Shown here: piece by piece, positions 8,760 to 16,588 of the stretch
How positions within the stretch are numbered: the first letter of the stretch is position 1
Layout: every line of letters begins with the position of its first letter
NCBI GenBank assembly: GCA_045863275.1
Contig: BTVB01000005.1
Coordinates: 1 to 64,000, forward strand
Reading direction: 5' to 3'
DNA from: SZUA-318 sp045863275
GTDB taxonomy: Bacteria > Gemmatimonadota > Gemmatimonadetes > Longimicrobiales > Gaopeijiaceae
DNA length: 64,000 nucleotides
Position numbers and translations under genes: made by a program
Notes under the pieces: generated by a model
The model's input: the letters and a program-made list of their open reading frames with translations, nothing else
Database searches by the model: none
What the model was told of the DNA's origin: nothing

Positions 8760-9377
8760 TTGACCGTCCGTAGGCTGGCCCACGCCGCCGGGGGGGTGGG
8801 CGCCCTGCTGGTCGTCCTGCTCCTCGTCGGGGTCATGGTGACCCCCGCCGACACGTTCCCCGACTCCAAGCTCCGCGCGTTCCACACCTTCTTCGTGGGG
8901 ACTTTGGTGGAGCAGGAGGGCCTGCCCGAGGAGAACGACCCCGATTGGCTCGCCACCGCGGAGCCGGGGGACGTCCTCTTCCTGTCGCGGGGGCACGTGG
9001 CGTGGGGGGAGTGGTCCCACGTCGCCATGGTGGTCCGGGCCCCCGACGACGCCCTCTGGGTGGAGCCGGGAAGCCTCGCGGTTCTCGATGCGTCCATCCA
9101 CGACGGCTTCTACCTCACGCCCATCGAGACGTACACCGCCTGGCCGAGGGTGGTGGTGCGCCGCGCCTCCCGCGACCCCGACGTGCGCCGCCGGATGGCC
9201 GAGGCCGCCCTCACCCACAGGACGCGGATGTTCGTCGGCGTGGCCCGGGGCCGCGCTCCCTACAGCAACTGCACCACGTCGGTCATCTCCGCCCTGGCCT
9301 CGGTGGGGATCGACGCGGGCGTGAAGGGCTGGAGGACGCCCGACGAGCTGCTCCGGAGCCCCGTGTGGCTCGACTGA
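8760..9377 (+). CDS. Membrane-anchored permuted papain-like (YiiX/YebB-type) enzyme
   Basis: A 205-residue protein with one N-terminal membrane segment (about 9-28), then a circularly permuted NlpC/P60-like papain fold. The order is His first, Cys last, as in YiiX/YebB proteins: GDVLF...WSHVAMVV (His87), WVEPG (Glu102) and YSNCTTSVISAL (Cys171). Such enzymes are amidases, peptidases or acyltransferases. The start is TTG at 8760, 4 nt after the peptide stop, with a weak ribosome site. Adjacent position and predicted extracytoplasmic side make it a candidate processing enzyme for the peptide (inference). Confidence 0.78.
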   Translation: MTVRRLAHAAGGVGALLVVLLLVGVMVTPADTFPDSKLRAFHTFFVGTLVEQEGLPEENDPDWLATAEPGDVLFLSRGHVAWGEWSHVAMVVRAPDDALWVEPGSLAVLDASIHDGFYLTPIETYTAWPRVVVRRASRDPDVRRRMAEAALTHRTRMFVGVARGRAPYSNCTTSVISALASVGIDAGVKGWRTPDELLRSPVWLD

Positions 9378-9832
9378 TCTGGCGGGGGTGGGCCGCCTTC
9401 TGTCTTCTCTCGGGGGCGGTGGTGGCTCCGCTCTTCCTGGAGGTGTTCTCCGGCGGCTCGGCGCTGCGTTTCCTGGCGCTTCCCCTCCGATATGCCTGGG
9501 TGTGGCTCCTGGGACGCCCCGTCCTCGCCGAAGGCTGGCTGCCACCCCGGGCCGTCGCGGTGGCCGTCGTGCTCTTCGGCGCGCTGGTGTCCGGCGTCAC
9601 CGCCTTCGACCTCCTGGGCCTGGGGAGCCGGTCGGTCCACCCTGGTTGGTTCCTCCTCCTGGAGTGGTGGCAGCGGCCGGCCTACCCGTGGGTGGACCTC
9701 CTTCCCCGCTGGTCGTACGGGTACCGGCCGGGCTATCTGTGGACCGTCTGCGCATGGAACCTGGCCGAGGCCGTCGCCGTCGGCGCGGTCCTGGCGCGCT
9801 CCACCCCGCCCGAGACGGAGGCTGGACCTTGA
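9365..9832 (+). CDS. Small integral membrane protein of unknown function
   Basis: A 155-residue protein with about four hydrophobic segments (LLSGAVVAPLFLEVF, LALPLRYAWVWLL, AVAVVLFGALVSGVTAF, AWNLAEAVAVGAVLA). No family recognised. The GTG at 9365 gives a 13-nt overlap with the papain-like gene and has GGAG about 8 nt upstream; no ATG lies near. Its stop overlaps the TTG of the next gene (TTGA). It is therefore locked into the peptide-kinase operon and may be a partner membrane component. Confidence 0.65.
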   Translation: MARLIWRGWAAFCLLSGAVVAPLFLEVFSGGSALRFLALPLRYAWVWLLGRPVLAEGWLPPRAVAVAVVLFGALVSGVTAFDLLGLGSRSVHPGWFLLLEWWQRPAYPWVDLLPRWSYGYRPGYLWTVCAWNLAEAVAVGAVLARSTPPETEAGP

Positions 9833-12279
9833 GCCACGACCCCGCTGCCGGAGACGCCCCTCCGGCCCCCGACCGCCTCCTCCTTCCCGTCCTCCTGCTC
9901 TTCGTGGGCAGCGGCGGCGCCGCCCTGATCTACGAGGTGGTGTGGTCGCAGATGCTCCAGTTCGTCATCGGCGCCACGGGGGTGTCCCTGGGGATCCTCC
10001 TCGGGACGTTCATGGGGGGCATGTGCCTGGGTTCCCTGGCCTTCCCGCGCATGATCTCGCCCAGCCGGCACCCCCTCAAGGTGTACGCCGCCCTGGAGCT
10101 GGGCATCGCGGTGGCGGGGCTGGCGCTGCTCTTCCTCATCCCCCGGGCGCAGGGGGTCTACGCCGGCTTCCTCCCCCGCGGCACCGCCAGCATCCTCCTG
10201 CGGGCGGCGGCGTGCGGCGTGCTCCTCCTCCCCCCGACGGTCCTCATGGGCGCCACCCTCCCCGCGGTGGCCCGGCAGGTGGAGGCGACGCCGCGAGGCG
10301 TGGCGTGGATGGGGTTCTTCTACGCCGGGAATATCGCTGGCGCCGTCGCCGGCACGCTGGCGGCCGGCTTCTGGCTGCTCCCGTCCCATGACGTCGGCGT
10401 CGCCACCTTCGCGGCCGTGGGGCTCAACGTCGCGGTGGCCGCGGGCGCGCTGCTCCTGGCCCGTGTGCTCCCCGCCCGGGTCCCCACGGAGCCCGCCCAG
10501 CGCCCGGCGCCCGGTGCAGCGGCCGCCGCCGCCCCCCGAGCCCGAGCGCCCATCTACGTGGCCATCGCCCTCTCGGGGCTCGCCGCCCTGGGCGCCGAGG
10601 TGGTGTGGACGCGGCTCCTGTCCCTCCTGCTGGGGTCCACCACCTACACCTTCTCCCTCATCCTGGCCGTGTTCCTCGGAGGCCTGGGCATCGGGAGCTC
10701 CGGGGGGTCGTGGTGGGCAGGCCGGGCGCGACGGCCGGGGTACGGCCTCGCGGCCTGCCAGCTCCTGGCCGCCGTTTCCGTCGCGTGGGGCGCCTGGGTC
10801 ATCGGCGGCGTGCTCCCCTACCGCTTCCTGACCCACGAGGTGATGACCGACCCGGGGCGCCTGCTCGCCCTCGACCTCTTCCGGGTGGGGCTGGCGGTGC
10901 TGCCCGCCGCGGTGTTCTGGGGCGCCAGCTTCCCCCTGGCGGTGGCCGCCGCCGTGGCCCCCGGGTCCGACCCCGGGCGGCTGGTGGGGGGCGTGTACGC
11001 CGCCAACACCGTGGGGGCCATCGTCGGCTCCCTGGCCTTCGGGCTCGTCATGGTCCCCTGGGTGGGGAGCCACGGCTCGACCCGGGCGCTGGTGGCCGTC
11101 CTCCTGGCGTCCGCCGCCCTCCTCCTGCTCCCCACGCTGAGGGCAGGGGCGCCGGGACTTCGCGTGGGGGTGGGGTGGGGCGGGGGCGCGGCCCTCGCCG
11201 TGGCGCTGGTGGCCACGCTGACGCCCCCACCCGAGCGACTCTTCGTCAGCGGCCGACTGGCGCCCGTCACCACCGACACCCTCGAGCCCCTCTACATCGG
11301 CGAGGGGCTGGCCTCGGTGGTGACGGTCTTCGAGTTCAGGGACTCGATCCGGGCCTTCGGGACCCAGGGGAAGGTGGCGGCCTCCAACGCCCCGGAGGAC
11401 ATGGTGCTCCAGCGGATGCTGGGCCACTACTCCGCGCTCCTCCACCAGGCCCCCCGGTCGGTGTTGGTGGTGGGGTTCGGGGCCGGGATCACGGCCGGGA
11501 CGTTCGTCACCCATCCGGGCGTGGAGCGCATCGTCATCTGCGAGATCGAGGCCCTCTCCACCCGGGAGGCGGGACGCTTCTTCGCCGAGGAGAACCACCA
11601 CGTCCTGGACGATCCCCGCGTGGAGATCGTCCACGACGACGCCCGGCACTTCCTCCTCACCACGGACGAGAAGTTCGACGTCATCACGTCCGACCCCATC
11701 CACCCGTGGGTCAAGGGTGGGGCCAGCCTCTACACGTCCGAGTACTTCGCGCTGGCCCGGGAGCACCTGAACCCCGGCGGCGTCATCACCCAGTGGGTCC
11801 CTCTCTACGACACGACCCTCGACGCGGTGCGCAGCGAGATGCGCACCTTCTTCGCGTCCTTCCCCGAGGGGCTGGCCTGGTCCACCCACATGGTGAGCCC
11901 GGGGTACGACATGGTCCTCGCCGCCCGCCCCGACGGCTTCGCCATCGACCTCGACGCGATGGAGCGGCGGCTCTCCCGTCCCGACCACGCGGCGGCGCGG
12001 GCGTCCCTGGCCCACGTGGGCCTGGGCGAGGTGGCCGACATCGCCAGGACGTACGCCGGCCGGGGCAGGGACCTGGCGGACTGGCTGGCCGGGGCTCCCT
12101 TGAACGTGGACCGGAGCCTACGGCTCATGTACGTGGCGGGCCTGGGGTTCAACCAGCAGGAGGGCGACGGGATCCACGCGGCGATCCAGAGGTTCCGGGC
12201 CTTTCCGGAAGACGTCCTCCTGGGCGATACGCTCCGCCTGGCCGAGATCCGCAGGACCATGGGGGTGGACGTGTTCTGA
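9829..12279 (+). CDS. Fused multi-pass membrane / spermidine synthase-like protein
   Basis: An 816-residue fusion. Residues about 1-460 form many transmembrane helices in two halves (each starting with an E-V-V-W motif: IYEVVWSQ and GAEVVWTR). The rest is a Rossmann-fold spermidine-synthase-like domain: VLVVGFGAGITAG (SAM/dcSAM-binding loop), ICEIEAL (acidic ribose contact), HDDARHFLL and DVITSDPIHPW. Fusions of this type are common in bacteria and often annotated as fused MFS/spermidine synthase; their substrate is usually unknown. The TTG start at 9829 overlaps the upstream stop. Long intergenic DNA follows, so this ends the operon. Confidence 0.85.
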   Translation: MSHDPAAGDAPPAPDRLLLPVLLLFVGSGGAALIYEVVWSQMLQFVIGATGVSLGILLGTFMGGMCLGSLAFPRMISPSRHPLKVYAALELGIAVAGLALLFLIPRAQGVYAGFLPRGTASILLRAAACGVLLLPPTVLMGATLPAVARQVEATPRGVAWMGFFYAGNIAGAVAGTLAAGFWLLPSHDVGVATFAAVGLNVAVAAGALLLARVLPARVPTEPAQRPAPGAAAAAAPRARAPIYVAIALSGLAALGAEVVWTRLLSLLLGSTTYTFSLILAVFLGGLGIGSSGGSWWAGRARRPGYGLAACQLLAAVSVAWGAWVIGGVLPYRFLTHEVMTDPGRLLALDLFRVGLAVLPAAVFWGASFPLAVAAAVAPGSDPGRLVGGVYAANTVGAIVGSLAFGLVMVPWVGSHGSTRALVAVLLASAALLLLPTLRAGAPGLRVGVGWGGGAALAVALVATLTPPPERLFVSGRLAPVTTDTLEPLYIGEGLASVVTVFEFRDSIRAFGTQGKVAASNAPEDMVLQRMLGHYSALLHQAPRSVLVVGFGAGITAGTFVTHPGVERIVICEIEALSTREAGRFFAEENHHVLDDPRVEIVHDDARHFLLTTDEKFDVITSDPIHPWVKGGASLYTSEYFALAREHLNPGGVITQWVPLYDTTLDAVRSEMRTFFASFPEGLAWSTHMVSPGYDMVLAARPDGFAIDLDAMERRLSRPDHAAARASLAHVGLGEVADIARTYAGRGRDLADWLAGAPLNVDRSLRLMYVAGLGFNQQEGDGIHAAIQRFRAFPEDVLLGDTLRLAEIRRTMGVDVF

Positions 12280-12388
12280 CGGGCCAGGCCGCGGAGGCGT
12301 CCGAAGGCCGGAAAAAAGTGCCCCGAGGGGGAACGACCGTTTCCGCCGCCCCCGGGACCGCCCCTGGAGCCACGCGAGCGTAGATTTT

Positions 12389-12417
12389 TCTAACTCGTGG
12401 TGCAATATATCGTTAGA
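12389..12417. promoter_or_regulatory. AT-rich dyad upstream of the pilin operon
   Basis: The GC-rich background is broken at 12,380-12,420 by an AT-rich patch holding an inverted repeat TCTAAC-N17-GTTAGA. It is about 100 nt before the first pilin gene and is a likely promoter/operator region. No clean -35/-10 pair could be assigned. Confidence 0.35.
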
Positions 12418-12513
12418 TGTGGTCACCCCGCCCTCTTCGGGGCGGCGCATGGCTCTTGCAGCCCAGGGGCAATGCCGGGGTACGCCCACCCGGCCCGCGA
12501 ATCGAGGAACCGA

Positions 12514-13077
12514 ATGGACCCGAGGCATGACAAGCGAGGCTTCAGCTTGGTGGAGCTGGTGATGGTCCTGGTGCTCATCGGCATCATGGTCAACATCGTG
12601 GTGCCGTTCCTCCGCCCGGAGAAATTCCGGATGGATGGGGCGGTCATCCTCGTGGGCACCACCCTGACGGCCCAGCAGCGCAACGCCATCCTCCGCCAGC
12701 ACGACGTGGTCGTGGCGGTGGACACGGCCCAGCGGAGGCTCAGGGTCCATTACGACACGAACAACGACGCCACCATCGACACCGGCGAGAACTGGTTCGT
12801 GGTGGAGCTGGGCGACGGCGTGGTGTTCGGGCGGGGCGGGGCTCCGGCACGTCCGCTCAGCTCGCAGGTCGTCTCCATGACCACGCTCCAGGACGGGCTA
12901 CCCGCCCTCACGTTCCACCGCAACGGGAGCGCCAGCGAGGAGTCCGTCATCTACCTGACGGCCGAGACCGCCGGCTCGGCGAACACGGAAGAGGCCAGGG
13001 CCGTCGAGATCGAGCGCGCCACGGGGCGGGTCATGTGCTACTCGTACGCTTCGGGGGAGTGGGAGAGGAAATGCTGA
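12514..13077 (+). CDS. GspH/FimT-type pseudopilin
   Basis: A 187-residue minor pilin. A short basic leader precedes the prepilin peptidase site and type IV signature KRG/FSLVELVMVL (Glu at +5), then the N-terminal helix. The ATG at 12514 gives the correct short leader and has GAGGAA upstream; the frame is open further upstream without a plausible leader. The C-terminal body carries an EF-hand-like loop (YDTNNDATIDTGEN). Overlaps the next gene by 7 nt. Minor pilins of this group prime pilus assembly or pseudopilus tips in the inner membrane. Confidence 0.88.
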   Translation: MDPRHDKRGFSLVELVMVLVLIGIMVNIVVPFLRPEKFRMDGAVILVGTTLTAQQRNAILRQHDVVVAVDTAQRRLRVHYDTNNDATIDTGENWFVVELGDGVVFGRGGAPARPLSSQVVSMTTLQDGLPALTFHRNGSASEESVIYLTAETAGSANTEEARAVEIERATGRVMCYSYASGEWERKC

Positions 13078-13484
13078 ACCGCCAGGCTCCGCGCCCTCCG
13101 GAACAGGGGGGCTTCACGCTCATCGAGATCACCATCGCCATCCTGATCCTCACGGTGGCGGTCCTGGGCATCGCCCAGTCGGCGGGTCAGATGATCACGC
13201 CGGCCATCTCCGCCGAGCTGGAGTTCCAGGCGCTGTCGGCCGTCGAGGACCGGCTGGCCTTCATCCGCCTCGAGCCGCGGTACGGCGTGCTGGACTCCCT
13301 CTTCGCCGGCACCGAGTCGTCCATCGCCGGCAACGACCAGCTCACGCGCGTCACGTCGGTGACGCGTACCCGGCAGGACCTGGGCGGAGGAAAGACCCTC
13401 GACTACACGACCATCGTGGTGACGGTGAACGGCGCCCGGCTGTCCGCACCGATCTCCCGCAAACTGGTGATGGCGGCGCCATGA
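13071..13484 (+). CDS. PilV-like minor pilin
   Basis: A 137-residue prepilin with cleavage motif GG/FTLIEITIAI (Glu +5) after a 15-residue leader. The hydrophobic helix contains LILTVAVLGIAQS, as in PilV/GspI-type proteins. The ATG at 13071 overlaps the upstream stop by 7 nt and follows GAGAGGAA. The 3' end overlaps the next gene by ATGA. Second gene in a FimT-PilV-PilW-PilX-like order, the usual arrangement of type IV minor pilin operons. Confidence 0.85.
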   Translation: MLNRQAPRPPEQGGFTLIEITIAILILTVAVLGIAQSAGQMITPAISAELEFQALSAVEDRLAFIRLEPRYGVLDSLFAGTESSIAGNDQLTRVTSVTRTRQDLGGGKTLDYTTIVVTVNGARLSAPISRKLVMAAP

Positions 13485-14659
13485 ACCACGACAACGGCAT
13501 GATCCGCGACGAGCGCGGGATGACCCTCATCGAGGTCGTCATCGCCACCCTCATCTACGGCATCGTCCTGGCCGCCGCCATCGGGTTCGCGGCCCGGCAG
13601 AACACCGCGTTCCACCGCGGCCTGGACGTGATGCGCGCGCTCCAGAACGGGCGCTACGCGCTCACCACGCTGGAGACGGACCTCATCACCCTCGGCACCA
13701 ACCTGCCGGGAGCCCAGCCGGGCCTGGCGGTGGCGGACGTGGACGTCATCGCCTTCAACGCCGACTACGCGAGCAACATCGCCAACGACGTGTTCGCGTC
13801 GTACATCGACCCCGACGCGCCCACTGGGCAGGTCACGGCGCTCCGGTCGGCCATCTCCGTCCCGAACACCGGCTTCACGTACCCCGACACGTTCTACCTC
13901 ACCACGGCGGGGACGGCGAGCCCCGGCGAGACCATCCTGTTCTGGTTCACGCCGGACACGTCCACCACACGCAGCGACGACTACGCCCTCTACCGCCAGG
14001 TCAACAACGCCGAAGCGGAGATGGTGTCCCGGTACCTCCTGCCCGCGTCGGACGGGACGCCGTTCTTCCGCTACTTCCAGCGCAAGGACTTCCCGAGCCA
14101 GGCCTCTATCATCGACAGCATCGCGGCCTCGCGCCTGCCCATCCGGCACAAGGCCAAGGTCCACATGTCCCCCGCCGACACGGGCACGTCGGCGCTCACC
14201 GACTCCATCCGGGCGGTCCGCGTCTCCTTCCGCGCCTCCAACGGGCTCGAGGGCGACGACGAGCGCACGGTGGAGGTGAGCCGGGTCATCGCCTTCCCCA
14301 ACTCGGGGCTGGGTACCTTCTCCACCTGCGGTGACGAGCCCATTCTCGGCACGGGGCTCGGCAGGGCGCTGGTGGACATGGGTGGCGGGAAGTGGGGCGT
14401 ACGCCTCACCTGGGCCCCCGCCACCGACGAGACGGGCGGCGAGCAGGACGTGGCCCGCTACGTCATCTATCGGCAGGAGAACATCATCGGCTCGGACTGG
14501 GGCGATCCCTACCTGAGCGTTCCCGCTGGGCAGACCGCGTACGAGTTCCTCGACGAGGCGGTCGCCAGCGGGCGGACGTACCAATACGCCCTCTCCGCCC
14601 AGGACTGCACGCCCACCCTGTCGGAGCTGGCGCCGTCGGCGCTCGTCATCGTCCCATGA
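13481..14659 (+). CDS. PilW-like minor pilin with C-terminal fibronectin III-like domain
   Basis: A 392-residue prepilin: RG/MTLIEVVIATLIYG with Glu +5. Residues about 30-270 fit PilW. The last 95 residues look like a fibronectin type III repeat: VRLTWAPATDETGG opens the sandwich, VARYVIYRQEN gives the Y-x-V/I-Y-R strand, and TYQYALSAQDC closes it. An added Ig-like domain on a minor pilin may present a binding surface at the pilus tip (inference). ATGA overlap with both upstream and downstream reading frames supports a single operon. Confidence 0.83.
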   Translation: MNHDNGMIRDERGMTLIEVVIATLIYGIVLAAAIGFAARQNTAFHRGLDVMRALQNGRYALTTLETDLITLGTNLPGAQPGLAVADVDVIAFNADYASNIANDVFASYIDPDAPTGQVTALRSAISVPNTGFTYPDTFYLTTAGTASPGETILFWFTPDTSTTRSDDYALYRQVNNAEAEMVSRYLLPASDGTPFFRYFQRKDFPSQASIIDSIAASRLPIRHKAKVHMSPADTGTSALTDSIRAVRVSFRASNGLEGDDERTVEVSRVIAFPNSGLGTFSTCGDEPILGTGLGRALVDMGGGKWGVRLTWAPATDETGGEQDVARYVIYRQENIIGSDWGDPYLSVPAGQTAYEFLDEAVASGRTYQYALSAQDCTPTLSELAPSALVIVP

Positions 14660-14694
14660 CCATGGAATCCGCCTCCATACCAGGAAATCGTCCC

Positions 14695-16458
14695 ATGAAC
14701 ACGAACCTCCGATCCTCCGAAGCGGGCTTCGCCCTGGTGATGACGGTGCTGGTCGTCCTCATCATCGGGTCGCTTGTGGCGGCAGCCGCCCTCATCGGCT
14801 CCAACCACATGCTGGTCAACCGGTTCTACGAGCGCGAGTCGGACCTCACCATGGCCGCCGACCAGGGGCTTGAGTGGGCCCGCGCCAAGCTCAACGGCGA
14901 CAAGTCGCTGTACCCGGACGTCGGGTACAACACGCTGGAGTACCAGGGGTCGGTGACCGACGGGTCCGGAGCGGTGTTGCCCGGCGTGAAGCGCACCATC
15001 TACGTCGGCCCCTCCGGCGTGACGTCGGGGCAGTACGGCGTGTTCGGGACCATCCTCTCGGTGGTGGAGGACGCCGGCGGGGGCCAGGTGATCCGCCGCT
15101 CCCAGGTGTACCAGGAGAGCTTCTCCAAGTACGCCTACTTCACCGACGTGGAGCCGTCCAACATCTCCTTCGGCGGCGGTGACCAGATCTTCGGGCCCGT
15201 GCACAGCAACTCGCCCATCAAGATCTACTCGTCCGGCGCCACCTTCCACGGGACGGTGCGCACGGCCCAGAACGTGCCCACGCCCCAGTACGGCACCTTC
15301 AAGCAGGGCTACGAGGAGTACGTGGCCCCCATCGGCATGCCCGAGACCGCCGAGCTGAGCAAGCTCCGCACCCAGGCCCAGCAGGGGAACACGGCCGTCG
15401 TGGGGAACTCCAACGGGGACTACGGCAAGGCGACCACCCGCATCGAGTTCATGGCCATCGACCTCAACGGCGACGGCGACACCAGCGACTCCAACGAGGG
15501 CTTCTTCCGCGTCTACCAGTCGGCCAACGCCGACTACGTGACCGGGGACCCCGGCACCGCCACCACCACCTGCACCGGTTGGGGCCGGAGCCGCACGTGC
15601 ACCACCACCGGAGGCATGGCCAGCACCGACCTGTGCGGCAACTGGCAGGCGGGCGTGTTCAGGCGCACCTCCACGATGACCGCCACCGATGCCAACACGG
15701 CGCTCAGCTCGGCCACGCGCCGGTGCTACCTGGGCGGCGCCGACTCCATCTGGGGGGGCTTCACCGCCAACGACGGCACGGGCCAGTGGATCCAGTATGC
15801 CGGCGTCAAGAGCCCGCTGCTCAACGGACGCCTCGACAAGGACTACCTGTTCCCCATCACCCGCGAGATGAACCCCAACTTCAAGGGCGTCATCTTCGTG
15901 GACGGCAAGGTGGTGCTCAGCGGGAAGATCCGGGGCCGTATCACGGTGGCCGCCACCGACGACATCATCTTCGGCGACGACCTGACGTACGTCACCGACC
16001 CGGGCGCCGGGACGTGCGTCGACATCGCGGGGTACTTCGCCGGCGACGAGGTCATCGTCGCGGACAACGCCCTCAACGCGCCCCAGGACGCCACGGGCAC
16101 GTTCCGCACGTACGACGACACCAAGGACGAGTTCTTCCACGGCACCGTCCTGGCCCTCGACATCTTCACCGTGCACAACTACAGCTCCGGGTCCACCAGC
16201 GCCGAGGACTGCGGGACCACGAACAACGGGCGCGGGTGCCTCTTCCTCACCGGCGGGATCATCCAGCAGACCCGCGGCGCGGTGGGCACCACGAGCGGCA
16301 CCGGTTACATCAAGCGGTACTCCTACGACCAGTGCGGCGCCACGAACCCGCCGCCCTACTTCCCCACCACGGGGTACTTCGCCAAGGGCCAGTACTACAA
16401 CGTGGACCCGGTGGGCTTCAACGTGGCCTCGTTCTTCGACCTGATCACGCCGAGCTGA
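14695..16458 (+). CDS. PilX-like large minor pilin
   Basis: A 587-residue protein with a short leader and type IV-like signature AG/FALVMTVLVVLIIGS; the usual Glu +5 is Val, as in PilX-type subunits. The body has an EF-hand-like loop (DLNGDGDTSDSNEG), Cys-rich stretches and many polar beta strands. Start: ATG 14695 has AGGAAA at a good distance; an ATG at 14656 overlaps the upstream stop (ATGA) and would add 13 residues, so the start is uncertain. It ends the pilin operon, followed by a strong terminator. Confidence 0.8.
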   Translation: MNTNLRSSEAGFALVMTVLVVLIIGSLVAAAALIGSNHMLVNRFYERESDLTMAADQGLEWARAKLNGDKSLYPDVGYNTLEYQGSVTDGSGAVLPGVKRTIYVGPSGVTSGQYGVFGTILSVVEDAGGGQVIRRSQVYQESFSKYAYFTDVEPSNISFGGGDQIFGPVHSNSPIKIYSSGATFHGTVRTAQNVPTPQYGTFKQGYEEYVAPIGMPETAELSKLRTQAQQGNTAVVGNSNGDYGKATTRIEFMAIDLNGDGDTSDSNEGFFRVYQSANADYVTGDPGTATTTCTGWGRSRTCTTTGGMASTDLCGNWQAGVFRRTSTMTATDANTALSSATRRCYLGGADSIWGGFTANDGTGQWIQYAGVKSPLLNGRLDKDYLFPITREMNPNFKGVIFVDGKVVLSGKIRGRITVAATDDIIFGDDLTYVTDPGAGTCVDIAGYFAGDEVIVADNALNAPQDATGTFRTYDDTKDEFFHGTVLALDIFTVHNYSSGSTSAEDCGTTNNGRGCLFLTGGIIQQTRGAVGTTSGTGYIKRYSYDQCGATNPPPYFPTTGYFAKGQYYNVDPVGFNVASFFDLITPS

Positions 16459-16480
16459 GGCGCGCCCGACCAGGGTGGTC

Positions 16481-16514
16481 CGAAGGGCCGGGGTCGCGAG
16501 ACCCCGGCCCTTCG
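16481..16514 (+). terminator. Strong hairpin terminator after the pilin operon
   Basis: A perfect 15-bp stem (16481-16495 with 16500-16514) closes on a GCGA tetraloop of the stable GNRA type, 22 nt after the last pilin stop. There is no U tract, but the position is right for a transcript end. Confidence 0.75.
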
Positions 16515-16588
16515 TGCGTCCGGGGGGCGATCCCGGCCGCGGCTCGCGGGTATGAGGACGTCCGTCCGTCCGCCACCGCCGAGGCCCC

